From Brevibacterium sp. RIT 803 (GTDB lineage Bacteria > Actinomycetota > Actinomycetes > Actinomycetales > Brevibacteriaceae), in NCBI RefSeq assembly GCF_016892625.1, contig NZ_JAFEMW010000002.1, positions 186,001 through 250,000 on the forward strand: a stretch of DNA of 64,000 nt. Direction: 5' to 3'. The translations under genes were made by a program, and so were the position numbers. Shown piece by piece: positions 7,540 through 15,821 of the stretch. Below the pieces are notes generated by a model. That model was not told the origin of the DNA and searched no databases. It saw only the letters and a list, made by a program, of their open reading frames with translations. Numbering within the stretch: the stretch's first letter is position 1; each line of letters opens with the position of its first letter.

Positions 7540-10500
7540 TCAGTTGCCTCCACCCTGATCGGCCGGGGCACTGGCCGGAGCCGAAGCTCCGTCCTTTGTG
7601 CCGTCCTCGGCCAGAGACGGATCGGCTGCGACCGCATCTTCAATCGCATTCTTGAGACGATCCTGAGCCTTTCCGTACTTCTCGAAATCGCCCTCCTTGA
7701 GGGCTGCGTCGGAGTCCTCCATCGCCTTCTTAGCTTCTTCCAGCGCCTCGTTGAGGTTCTGGTCAGCAGGCTTGGCACCGGATTCGCCGCCGCTGCTCGA
7801 CCCACCCGATTCGCCCGAGCCGCTGTCCTCGGTACCGGCATCTCCTGCCTTGGCACCGGAGTCGCCGCCGAAGACCTGGTCGAGAGCCTCATCCAGGGTC
7901 GGTGCGAATCCGATGTCCTCGCCGAAGGCCACCAGCACGTGCTGGAGCAGCGGGTAGGACGTGTCGCCGGCGGACCGGACGTAGACGGGCTGCACGTAGA
8001 GCAGGCCGCCGCCGACGGGCAGCGTCAGCAGGTTGCCGTTCTGAACTTCAGACTCACCCTGACGCAGCAGGTTCAGACTGCGCTGCACGTCGGGGGCGGT
8101 GTTGAAGTTGTTCTGTGCCTGACCCGGACCGGGCACCGTCGTATTACGCGGCAATTGCAGAAGCCGGAGCTTGCCGTAGCCATCTGCCACCTCTCCCTTG
8201 GAACTGCCGGCGTCAGCATCTGCTGACAAGAAGCCAGTCAGGTTGTTCCGTGCCTGCCCTTCAGAAGAGCGCGCTGGAATGTAGGAGCTCGTGAGCGAGA
8301 ACGACGGAGTCTTCTGGCCCGGCATCTGCAGAGTCATGTAGAACGGAGGCTGCGTCAGACCGCTGTTGGCCTGTTTCGTCGGATCCGTCGGCAGCGTCCA
8401 GAAGTCCTGGCCGGTGTAGAACTCACTGGCCGTGGTCACGTGGTACTTCGTGAGTAGATCACGCTGCACCTTGAACAGGTCTTCCGGATACCGTACGTGG
8501 CTCATCAGGTCGCCCGACATTTCCGATGACGGTTTGATGAGGTCAGGGAAGATCTTCATCCACGTCTTGAGGACGGGATCTTCCTTGTCCCACTGGAACA
8601 TGTCGACCGTGCCGTCGTAGGCATCGACTGTGATCTTGACGGAGTTCCGGATGTAGTTGACCTCTTCATCCGGAAGTGTGGCCACTGCGTTGGGCGCGGT
8701 TGCCGTCACCGAATCCTCGGTCGCCTCCTGCAGCGGCTGAGGCGTCGAGTACGGGTAGTCCTTTGCCGTCGTGTAGCCGTCAAGGATCCACTTGATCTTG
8801 CCGTCGACGACAGCAGGGTACGGGTCCCCGTCGATCTTGAGGAACGGGGCAAGCTTCTGCACCCGTTCACGTGGGTGACGCTCATACAGGATCTGCGACT
8901 CATCGTTGACTGCATCGGAGAGCAGAATCTGCTCGTCCTGATACTTCAGCGCGTAGGCCAGACGGTTGAAGAGGTTACCCAATTTCGGACCGCCGTCCCC
9001 GGTGAACGTGTTGTTCACCTGGCCCGAACCGCTTTTCTCATCGGAGGGGTAATCAAGCTCCCGTGGTGTCGCGCCCTTCTCGCCGCCGACGATCGAGTAG
9101 TCCGGTGAGCTCTCACCGAAATACACGCGCGGCTCATATTCGGGGAACTCCCCCTTCGGCGGAATGTCGGACTCCATGAACAACGGCTCACCATCGGGGC
9201 TGCGCTGATTGCCGTTGGCGGCAACGACACCGAATCCGTGGGTGTAGACGATCGCGCGGTTGTACCAGCTCTGGTTATTCACCGAGTCCGGGGCCAACTC
9301 ACGAACCGCGATCACAGTGTCGCGCATATCGCCGTCGATCTCGTAGCGATCGACGTCGAGCTGCTCAGGGAAGGAGTAGTAGGGCCTGACCTGCTGCAGC
9401 TGGCGGAAAGTGTCCGAGACCAGGTTCGGGTCAAGCAGACGGATCGACGCAGCGGTCTCAGCGTCTGCACGCAGTGCGCCCTTCTCGCCGCTCGTGCTCG
9501 GCTCATAGGGAGTCACATCGATGTCGTCGAAGTCGAAGCCATCACGAGTCGCATCGATGTTGTGCTGAATGTACTCGGATTCCAAACTCTGCTGAGAAGG
9601 GCTGACCTGGAACTGCTGGACCATCGCGGGATAGGCGATGATCGAGATGCCGCCGAGGACGATGAGCGTCGCGGTCGCAATCAATGAGATCCGCCAATTG
9701 CCCTTCCACGCCGTATAGACGAACAGGAACGCCACCAGCACCGCTGCTATCGCGACGATGGCCATGGCTGGCAGCGCCGCCCTGTCATCGGTGTAGGTCA
9801 CACCGGGAACGATGCCGCCGGTTGCCGTCAGTCGTTCGTACCTGGCCAGCCACAGACGGCCCGCCTGAACAAGGACCAGAACGCCGACGGTGATTCCCAG
9901 CTGCCACTGGGCGGTCTTCGTCAGGATGACACCCTTCTGCTCCCCTGGACGGATGCCGCCGAAGAGATAATGCCCGACAAGTGCGGCGATGAGCGCCAGC
10001 AGAACAGCCATCCCCACTTGATCGCCGATCAGCCGCAGACCGGGCAGAACGAAGACGAAGAACGACTTGTCCATCCCGAACTGGGCGTCCTGCGAACCGA
10101 AGGAGGTCGAGTTCATCCACTGAAGAACGGTGTTCCAGTGCGAAGAGGCGGTGATTCCGCTGAGCACGCCGACGACCGCTGGGATGGCAAATGTCGCAAC
10201 TTTGCGCAACGGTTCGATGGCTTCGCGGTACCGATCGAGGTTCTCCTGGCGCGGAGTAGTCGGCGCGTACACCGGGCGATTGCGGAAGGCCAGGTGAAGG
10301 CTCACCCACACTGGGACCGCCATCACCACGAATCCGGCCACGAATGTCAGTCCGCGGGTGAACCACATGGTGCGGAACACCTGAGAGGCATCGATCTGTT
10401 TGAACCACAGGATTTCGGTGTACACCTGCGTGAATGAGATGAAAGCAACGAGCAGTATCGCCACTGACACGAGAGTGAGCAATAGGGGCGAACGTCTGGG

Positions 10501-10548
10501 CCTGTTCGTCGGCATTCGTGCGGAGGTGGGTGAGGACGGAGAGCTCAC
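7540..10548 (-). CDS. UPF0182 family large membrane protein
   Basis: About 1002 residues. The N-terminal third has seven or so transmembrane segments, for example SPLLLTLVSVAILLVAFIS, then GLTFVAGFVVMAVPVWVSL, and further ones to about residue 310. A large extracellular region follows with the UPF0182 core (SQQSLESEYIQHNIDATR, RAIVYTHGFGVV, YFGESSPDYSIVG). The C-terminus is an acidic Ser/Gly-rich linker and a charged helical tail. Function is unknown; the family is almost confined to actinobacteria. GTG at 10548 is chosen: it overlaps the upstream TAG stop (taGTGa) and follows GAGAAAGGG. A start at 10590 or 10515 is possible. It is coupled to the PDZ/Lon gene. Confidence 0.93.
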   Translation of the reverse strand: MSSPSSPTSARMPTNRPRRSPLLLTLVSVAILLVAFISFTQVYTEILWFKQIDASQVFRTMWFTRGLTFVAGFVVMAVPVWVSLHLAFRNRPVYAPTTPRQENLDRYREAIEPLRKVATFAIPAVVGVLSGITASSHWNTVLQWMNSTSFGSQDAQFGMDKSFFVFVLPGLRLIGDQVGMAVLLALIAALVGHYLFGGIRPGEQKGVILTKTAQWQLGITVGVLVLVQAGRLWLARYERLTATGGIVPGVTYTDDRAALPAMAIVAIAAVLVAFLFVYTAWKGNWRISLIATATLIVLGGISIIAYPAMVQQFQVSPSQQSLESEYIQHNIDATRDGFDFDDIDVTPYEPSTSGEKGALRADAETAASIRLLDPNLVSDTFRQLQQVRPYYSFPEQLDVDRYEIDGDMRDTVIAVRELAPDSVNNQSWYNRAIVYTHGFGVVAANGNQRSPDGEPLFMESDIPPKGEFPEYEPRVYFGESSPDYSIVGGEKGATPRELDYPSDEKSGSGQVNNTFTGDGGPKLGNLFNRLAYALKYQDEQILLSDAVNDESQILYERHPRERVQKLAPFLKIDGDPYPAVVDGKIKWILDGYTTAKDYPYSTPQPLQEATEDSVTATAPNAVATLPDEEVNYIRNSVKITVDAYDGTVDMFQWDKEDPVLKTWMKIFPDLIKPSSEMSGDLMSHVRYPEDLFKVQRDLLTKYHVTTASEFYTGQDFWTLPTDPTKQANSGLTQPPFYMTLQMPGQKTPSFSLTSSYIPARSSEGQARNNLTGFLSADADAGSSKGEVADGYGKLRLLQLPRNTTVPGPGQAQNNFNTAPDVQRSLNLLRQGESEVQNGNLLTLPVGGGLLYVQPVYVRSAGDTSYPLLQHVLVAFGEDIGFAPTLDEALDQVFGGDSGAKAGDAGTEDSGSGESGGSSSGGESGAKPADQNLNEALEEAKKAMEDSDAALKEGDFEKYGKAQDRLKNAIEDAVAADPSLAEDGTKDGASAPASAPADQGGGN

Positions 10549-11687
10549 TACTGCCCTTTCTCGTTGTTGTCGGCGCCGCCAGCTGAACACTTCTTCAGAT
10601 CCGAAGTGTCTCCGGCTGCGTACTGCTCCACGGCATTCTGCGCATCATCGAGCGTGTCGATGCGCGCCACCGTGATCTTGGACTGATCGGCAGCCCCGAT
10701 GACCTCTGCACAGTTGTCTGCGGGCGAGAGGAAGAGCTTCGCCCCCTTTGCAGTCGAGGCCGCTACCTTCTGTCGAGCCCCACCGATGGGGCCCACATTT
10801 CCTGCAGGATCGATCTCGCCGGTTCCTGCCACATGCTTTCCACCGGTCATAGCACCGGGTGTGAGTTCGTCGACGATCGCCAATGCGAACATGGTGCCCG
10901 CTGAGGGGCCACCGATGCCTTCGACGTTGAAGGCCACATCGACAGGGAACTCAAAGTCCTGTTTCATGCTGATACCGACGGCTTTGCGCCCGTCGATCGT
11001 CTCTGATTTCAGCGCGACGTCGGTCTTCTTCCCACCGCGTTCGACAACGAGGTCGACCGAGTCGGAGGACTGAACCGTCTCGCTCATCACCTGTGCAGCT
11101 GCCGGGTCGGAATCCAATTTCTTCCCATTCACGGAAATGATCCGATCGCCCTTGCGCAGTTCCGCTTCGGCGGGCGAATCGGGAACCACATCACCGACGA
11201 GAAGGTGGACCTTATACGGTTTGTCGAGCTGTCCCATTGCTGCGGCAACGGCCACATCCTGACTGGATGACATCTCCACCGCGTTGGAAGCGGCCACATC
11301 TTCCCGCGTCGTGTCGAGAGGGTAGTAGGCCTCGGTGGGGATGACCGTCTCCTTGCCGTGAAGCAGAGCACCCAGTGCCTGCGAAGCATAGGTATCCCGG
11401 CCCGGGCCGCCGCTCACAGCCACGGTGAGCATATCGATGCGGCCGCTGGTCGGGTAGGTTGTGGCACCGGAGACGTCGATCATGGGTTTGTCCTGATAGT
11501 CGCCGAGGGTGTTGAACACCGGCCCAGGCAGCTGCAGCATGTATGGCACCGGCAGTAAAACCGCAAGAGCGATAAGGATGTATGTCATGACCCCTGAAGT
11601 CGTGGTCAGACGTGGAGCGCGTCGTCGAGTGTCGCCACGCGTCGGTGCTGCGGGCACCGGCACGGCCCGAGGGGCATTAGCTGTCAT
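10548..11687 (-). CDS. PDZ domain / Lon-type (S16) membrane-anchored protease
   Basis: A 379-residue YlbL-like protein: a Pro/Arg-rich cytoplasmic start, one transmembrane helix (about residues 34-52), a PDZ domain (about 155-245, with DSPAEAELRKGDRIISVNG), and an S16 Lon-like proteolytic domain. The catalytic Ser is expected at Ser262 in GIGGPSAGTM and the Lys at Lys307 in GGARQKV. The active site would be extracytoplasmic; the substrate is unknown. The ATG at 11687 is preferred over a GTG six codons earlier because it follows GAAAGGATCAC. The stop overlaps the GTG of the UPF0182 gene. This gene pair is conserved in actinobacteria (compare Rv3194c-Rv3193c). Confidence 0.92.
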   Translation of the reverse strand: MTANAPRAVPVPAAPTRGDTRRRAPRLTTTSGVMTYILIALAVLLPVPYMLQLPGPVFNTLGDYQDKPMIDVSGATTYPTSGRIDMLTVAVSGGPGRDTYASQALGALLHGKETVIPTEAYYPLDTTREDVAASNAVEMSSSQDVAVAAAMGQLDKPYKVHLLVGDVVPDSPAEAELRKGDRIISVNGKKLDSDPAAAQVMSETVQSSDSVDLVVERGGKKTDVALKSETIDGRKAVGISMKQDFEFPVDVAFNVEGIGGPSAGTMFALAIVDELTPGAMTGGKHVAGTGEIDPAGNVGPIGGARQKVAASTAKGAKLFLSPADNCAEVIGAADQSKITVARIDTLDDAQNAVEQYAAGDTSDLKKCSAGGADNNEKGQ

Positions 11688-11792
11688 GTGATCCTTTCGC
11701 TGCACCGCCCAACCAGTCTAGTTGAAACCTGACCGTGAGTTTCACAGACTCCTTTCGCCCGGTGCGAACATCCTCCGAAACCTCCCGGAATT

Positions 11793-11829
11793 GGGAAGCT
11801 TCCCACATGCGGAACCGTTAACGTATAAG
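11793..11829. promoter_or_regulatory. 12-bp palindrome and possible -10 between divergent genes
   Basis: A perfect palindrome GGGAAGCTTCCC (11793-11804) lies in the 172-bp gap between the PDZ/Lon gene and the divergent DUF2342 gene. A TATAAG hexamer (11824-11829) about 30 bases before the DUF2342 start could be its -10; no good -35 is visible. Regulatory function is inferred only from position. Confidence 0.35.
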
Positions 11830-11859
11830 ACAAACCGATCCTTGGGGGCTTTGAGAAAA

Positions 11860-13296
11860 ATGAGCGATGACAACAACAACGAGCAGAATCCGTTCGAGCA
11901 GATCTTCGGAATGCTGTTCGGAGCGAACGGTCCCGGCTCCGGTCAGGGCGATGACAAGGACGGAAATCCCGGTCCGCAGGGATTCCAGATCGACCCGGCG
12001 ATGATGTCAACCATTATGAATCAGATGCAGGGTCTCTTCGGACAGGGTTCCGATCCTCAGGCCCAGGCGACGTCGATCGCGCAGAAGGCTGTTCCGAGCC
12101 CTGACCCTGCGGTGGGCCAGGAATCTGTCAAAGCGACCACCGATGCCTTCCGACTTGCCGAACTGTGGCTCGCCGAGGCGACCGAATTCTCCGTGGCCAA
12201 TCGAACAGCACGTACACTGACCCGCGCGGAGTGGGTCAGCGAGACCATGCCCGGGTGGCAGAAATTCGTTCTCCCGATCAAAGAGAACATGTCCACTGCC
12301 CTGACAGAGACCCTTGAGACTCAGGTGCCGGCAGAGATGAAGGGCATCCTTGCCGGTGCCTCGTCGATGTTCGGTTCGATGAGCGATTCGATGTTCGCCA
12401 TGCAGATCGGTCAGGCAGTGGGTGCGTTGTCGGAGAGCGTTCTCACCGGCACCGAGGTGGGACTGCCCCTGCTGCCTCATGACAGTGCAGTGCTCGTGGA
12501 GACCAACGTGGAGAAGTTCGCCTCCGAGATCGACGTCGACGCCTCGGAAGTCAGGATCTACCTGGCCGCCCAGGAACTCGCGCATCTCGCGCTGTTCGAA
12601 CGAGCTCCCTGGCTCAGCGCACAGGTCGAAACTGCACTGACCCGCTATGCGCAGGGCCTGAAGGTCGACACTTCACAGATTGAGGACATGGCCTCGCAGG
12701 TCGATCCGTCCAACATCTCCGACCTCAGCGACAATATCCGTCAGGGCCTGTTCAATCCTCCGACCACCGAGGATCAGAAGAAGGCACTGACGAATCTGGA
12801 GAACCTCCTCGCAGTCATCGCAGGCTGGGTCGACGTGGTCGTCTATTCCGCCTGTGCGCATCTTCCCGGACGCGATCAGATCCGTGAAGCCCTTCGTCGC
12901 CGCCGAGCCACGGCAGGCCCTGCCGAGAAGACTTTCTCAACCTTGGTCGGTTTGGAGTTCAATCCACGGCGCCTGCGCGACGCTGCGGCTCTGTTCGGAT
13001 ATCTCGAGACGCAGGGAGGCACCGAGGCCAGAGACAAGGTGTTCTCCCACCCCGACCTGCTGCCGACGACACAGGACCTCGACGACCCGTTGGGCTACTC
13101 CGAACGTCGGCACGCCGAGTGGACCAGCGAATCCACCCTTGACGAAGCACTGAGCAGAATTCTGGACGAAGGCATTGAAGGCACCGAGCCCAGCGCAGAC
13201 TCGGAGCCGCAGAACGATGCCGACTCGGATGCCGATTCGGATTCCGACGATGGATCAGACGACGGCGATGAGACCGGCGGTCGCAGCGAGAACTGA
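11860..13296 (+). CDS. DUF2342 / zinc-dependent metalloprotease-like protein
   Basis: A 478-residue member of the actinobacterial DUF2342 (TIGR03624) family. It has a Gly/Asp-rich N-terminus, then the core AELWLAEATEF, the hydrophobic AMQIGQAVGALSESVLTG, and the metalloprotease-like helix AAQELAHLALFERAPWL. The last has the ELAH part of an HExxH motif but a Gln where the first His would be. The C-terminal 40 residues are very acidic (repeated Asp-Ser). Biochemical function is unknown. ATG at 11860 starts the family homology; an upstream in-frame extension of 46 residues looks non-coding. The Nudix gene follows with no gap, so the two are co-transcribed. Confidence 0.88.
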   Translation: MSDDNNNEQNPFEQIFGMLFGANGPGSGQGDDKDGNPGPQGFQIDPAMMSTIMNQMQGLFGQGSDPQAQATSIAQKAVPSPDPAVGQESVKATTDAFRLAELWLAEATEFSVANRTARTLTRAEWVSETMPGWQKFVLPIKENMSTALTETLETQVPAEMKGILAGASSMFGSMSDSMFAMQIGQAVGALSESVLTGTEVGLPLLPHDSAVLVETNVEKFASEIDVDASEVRIYLAAQELAHLALFERAPWLSAQVETALTRYAQGLKVDTSQIEDMASQVDPSNISDLSDNIRQGLFNPPTTEDQKKALTNLENLLAVIAGWVDVVVYSACAHLPGRDQIREALRRRRATAGPAEKTFSTLVGLEFNPRRLRDAAALFGYLETQGGTEARDKVFSHPDLLPTTQDLDDPLGYSERRHAEWTSESTLDEALSRILDEGIEGTEPSADSEPQNDADSDADSDSDDGSDDGDETGGRSEN

Positions 13297-13866
13297 ATGA
13301 TTCATCTCGACACAGCTCGCGCCGAGGTCCGCACCACATCAACGCCGACTGATTTCGCGGCCGACTTCGAACGCCTGTTCTCGGCTTTCGGTGATGCAGC
13401 GCTGCGACGCGGGGCTGGCGCTGAACATGTCACTGCCAGCTGCCTCGTCTTCGACCCCGACACCGAGTCCGTGCTTCTCAACCACCACCGCAAGGCTGGC
13501 CTCTGGGGCCAGTTCGGTGGGCACCTCGAAGCCGAGGACGATAGTCTGCGCTCCGCGGCACGCAGAGAGGCTATGGAGGAGAGTGGGCTGAGCCGGCTGA
13601 CCTGGTTCTCGCCCGCGCCGATCGATCTCCATGTGCATGATCTCTCGGCTTCGTTCGGCGCCTGCGAACGTCATTTCGACGTGGTGTTCGCGGCAGTCGC
13701 CTCCGCCGACCAGGTCCCGGTCGTCTCCGACGAGTCCCTTGCGGTGAAGTGGTTCCCGCTCAGCGCGCTGCCATCCTCACTCATGCCCGATCTCGTCGTG
13801 CGACTGCCGAAGCTGTACCAGGCAGGGGTGGCAGCCCAGCAGGTCAGCGACCGCCACCCCGGCTGA
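13297..13866 (+). CDS. Nudix hydrolase
   Basis: A 189-residue Nudix protein. The 23-residue Nudix box starts at about residue 74, reads GGHLEAEDDSLRSAARRE followed by AMEESGL, and keeps the catalytic Glu residues. It probably cleaves a nucleoside diphosphate linked to another moiety; the substrate cannot be read from the sequence. The ATG follows the DUF2342 TGA directly (tgaATG), so translation is coupled. The last 23 bases overlap the convergent M48 peptidase gene. Confidence 0.9.
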   Translation: MIHLDTARAEVRTTSTPTDFAADFERLFSAFGDAALRRGAGAEHVTASCLVFDPDTESVLLNHHRKAGLWGQFGGHLEAEDDSLRSAARREAMEESGLSRLTWFSPAPIDLHVHDLSASFGACERHFDVVFAAVASADQVPVVSDESLAVKWFPLSALPSSLMPDLVVRLPKLYQAGVAAQQVSDRHPG

Positions 13867-14401
13867 ACTGCTCCCCCGCACTGAAGCCCTCAAGGTAGAG
13901 CTTCGCATCCGCCTGCCGGGGGTGTCTGTCTGCCAACTCGTGAAATGCCCTGGAATGTGGGCCTATCTGCAGGTGGGCAAGTTCATGGACGATGACTGTC
14001 TCCAACACCCAACGAGGCACTTTCTGCAGACGGTGGGAAACCCTGATGTCGCCTGACGACGTCGTCGTCGAAGCCCATCGACTGATGTTCTGATTCGTCA
14101 CCCACCTGATCGACTGCGGTCGCAGACGACCGTCGAAATAACGCTGGCTCATCTCGTCCGCCAGCTCGACGAGATCGGCCGCCGAAGAATGGTCCCTGGC
14201 GGCAAGTCGATTGAAGAGATCAGTCAACGACCGAATGTTGTGCTCCACGCTGTATCTCACAGGTGTGCTGAGAACATACGTATCAACTTCCTTTGAGACC
14301 GAGATGGTCTTCTTCCGGCGTGCCGAGCGGCGCACTTCGATCTCTCCGCGGGCGATCGCCCGCAGCACGTCCTCTTCGGTCCATCGCTGTTGAGTTGCCA
14401 C
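13844..14401 (-). CDS. M48/YgjP-like metallopeptidase
   Basis: A 185-residue protein of the YgjP/DUF45 group of small metallopeptidases. Zinc ligands are His139 and His143 in VIVHELAHL with catalytic Glu140, and the third ligand His149 in GPHSRAF. The family-specific NISRWASTTTSSGDIRVS segment precedes the active site. No signal peptide, so it is cytoplasmic. The start is GTG at 14401 with no ribosome site; a TATGAT hexamer (14413-14408, minus strand) six bases upstream suggests a leaderless transcript. It overlaps the convergent Nudix gene. Confidence 0.88.
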   Translation of the reverse strand: MATQQRWTEEDVLRAIARGEIEVRRSARRKKTISVSKEVDTYVLSTPVRYSVEHNIRSLTDLFNRLAARDHSSAADLVELADEMSQRYFDGRLRPQSIRWVTNQNISRWASTTTSSGDIRVSHRLQKVPRWVLETVIVHELAHLQIGPHSRAFHELADRHPRQADAKLYLEGFSAGEQFSRGGGR

Positions 14402-14493
14402 AGACCCATCATAGGAAATTCAACGGGCCACTGTTTCTTTCGTCTCTAGTTGTGAGTTTCCTGAGTATCAATATTCTGTGCCGTCTGCCGGGC

Positions 14494-14841
14494 TGTCCAC
14501 AGGCCGAATTATCCGCCGTGGGCTCCAAGTGCGGAAGTGACCTACGCTTTCACTCTCCGCGGAGCAACTCCCCCAATCATTCAAGGCACCTTTTCTCCAC
14601 AGCTCATGGCGGGATATCCACAGGTTATCCACACGCTGTTGAACGGTCTGTGCATGAACCGACATTGACGGGGCGGCAAATGCAGAATAGGTTCTATGAT
14701 TGACCCCGGAAAACCCGGAGATGCGTGCGGAAGGGGAAGCTGCACGAGTTTCCGCGAGCGCCTGGGGCACAAAGCGGTTGAGGGCATGTCGGAATGCATT
14801 TTCCGGCCTGCCCTCAACTGTTTTCCACAGGGTTTTCCACA
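14494..14841 (+). promoter_or_regulatory. Cluster of six DnaA-box-like 9-mers in a 517-bp gene-free gap
   Basis: The gap 14402-14918 between two divergent genes holds no convincing gene. It contains six TCCACA-cored 9-mers in one orientation: CTGTCCACA (14493-14501), TTCTCCACA (14593-14601), ATATCCACA (14614-14622), the exact consensus TTATCCACA (14625-14633), and TTTTCCACA twice (14821-14829, 14833-14841). Neighbours are 21, 11 and 12 bp apart, close to whole helical turns. No replication genes are nearby, so oriC is unlikely; a DnaA-titration or DnaA-regulated element is a possibility. Confidence 0.55.
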
Positions 14842-14918
14842 GTTCCATCTCAGCCATAGCGGATCTCGTCCACCTTCACTACTGTGGAAGTTCGAGGCGT
14901 TCGAGGCGAGGTGGAGAC

Positions 14919-15821
14919 ATGTTCCGAGTTTTTCCCAGTGTGCCGATCACATGGCGTTCACCATCGTGTGTGCAGTTCGGCGTCGATGATCCGGTGCTCA
15001 TCGACGGTCTCCTGCCTGCAGATATCGCTCTCGTCGAAGAGCTGCGGATGGGTGTCGGTTCAGCCCAGTACTACTCTCGAGCTCAGGATCTCGGTGCCGA
15101 CCTGGGCCGGGCGAGTTCGCTGATCACGCTGCTCGATGAAGCAGGGGTCATGGTTCCCGACGATGCCGATGCCGTGATGACGACTAAGAGTTCGCCGCTG
15201 TTGGCGACTGCGCAGATCTTCGCCCTCTCACCTGATCGTGTATCGAGAGTCCTCGGAGATTCGCCGATTCTGGTGGTGGGGCCGTTGAGAGCCATCACAG
15301 ACCAGTATCTCTCAGCCTCCGGTTTCGCTATCGCAGAACAGCATCGCGTCGAAGACCTCGATCTGCTGTCCTCACCGCTGGTGATCACAACCTCGTACCT
15401 CGTCCCAGACATTCATACTGCCACTTGGCTCACGGATCGTGAGATCCCGCACTGCCAGGTTGTGATCGGGGAATACTCTCTCGAGATCATCGGCCTCATC
15501 CGGCCCGGGGCTACGCCGTGCGCCGTGTGTGAGTGCCTGCGGAGGAAAGACGCCGATGATTCCTGGCTGGACCAGTACCCCCACGTTCGAGCCCTCCCAG
15601 ACCGCGAGAGTCTCAGCGATCCCTTGTCACGTGGGCTGGGCGCACTCAACGCCGTTCAGATCCTCAGACGATCGCTGCTGCGCCCAGACACACAGCCGGT
15701 GCGCAGAAGCGTCTCTCTGGCTACAGGCGTCGGCACAGACGAGGCCCTGTCGTTCCATCCTCGCTGCCAGTGCCGTGTGTCCGTCCCCCACTTCGACCTA
15801 ATCGACGAGCAGGCTCAGTAA
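14919..15821 (+). CDS. Orphan cyclodehydratase-like (E1/ThiF-superfamily) protein
   Basis: A 300-residue protein resembling the leader-peptide-binding and E1-like part of TOMM cyclodehydratases. The N-terminus (SCVQFGVDDPVLIDGLLPAD) has the winged-helix/RRE pattern. A degenerate ThiF-like domain follows (ILVVGPLRAITDQYL, with no GxGxxG). Paired zinc motifs Cys201/Cys204/Cys206 and HPRCQCR (Cys283, Cys285) match the cyclodehydratase zinc tetrad. No YcaO, dehydrogenase or precursor peptide gene is nearby. Homologues sit beside uvrD2 in many actinobacteria, so a housekeeping role is more likely than antibiotic synthesis. ATG 14919 follows GGTGGAG; an in-frame extension to 14700 reads as non-coding. 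It overlaps uvrD2 tail-to-tail by 24 bp. Confidence 0.75.
   Translation: MFRVFPSVPITWRSPSCVQFGVDDPVLIDGLLPADIALVEELRMGVGSAQYYSRAQDLGADLGRASSLITLLDEAGVMVPDDADAVMTTKSSPLLATAQIFALSPDRVSRVLGDSPILVVGPLRAITDQYLSASGFAIAEQHRVEDLDLLSSPLVITTSYLVPDIHTATWLTDREIPHCQVVIGEYSLEIIGLIRPGATPCAVCECLRRKDADDSWLDQYPHVRALPDRESLSDPLSRGLGALNAVQILRRSLLRPDTQPVRRSVSLATGVGTDEALSFHPRCQCRVSVPHFDLIDEQAQ

Noticed and set aside
14494..14841. Chromosomal origin of replication
   Set aside because: DnaA-box-like repeats are present, but no dnaA, dnaN, recF or gyrase genes and no AT-rich unwinding region lie nearby; a non-origin DnaA site is more likely.
14468..14918. Short frames on both strands in the gap before the cyclodehydratase-like gene, including an N-terminal extension from 14700
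   Set aside because: Cys/Arg/Ser-rich composition without family similarity; the ribosome site and homology start at 14919.
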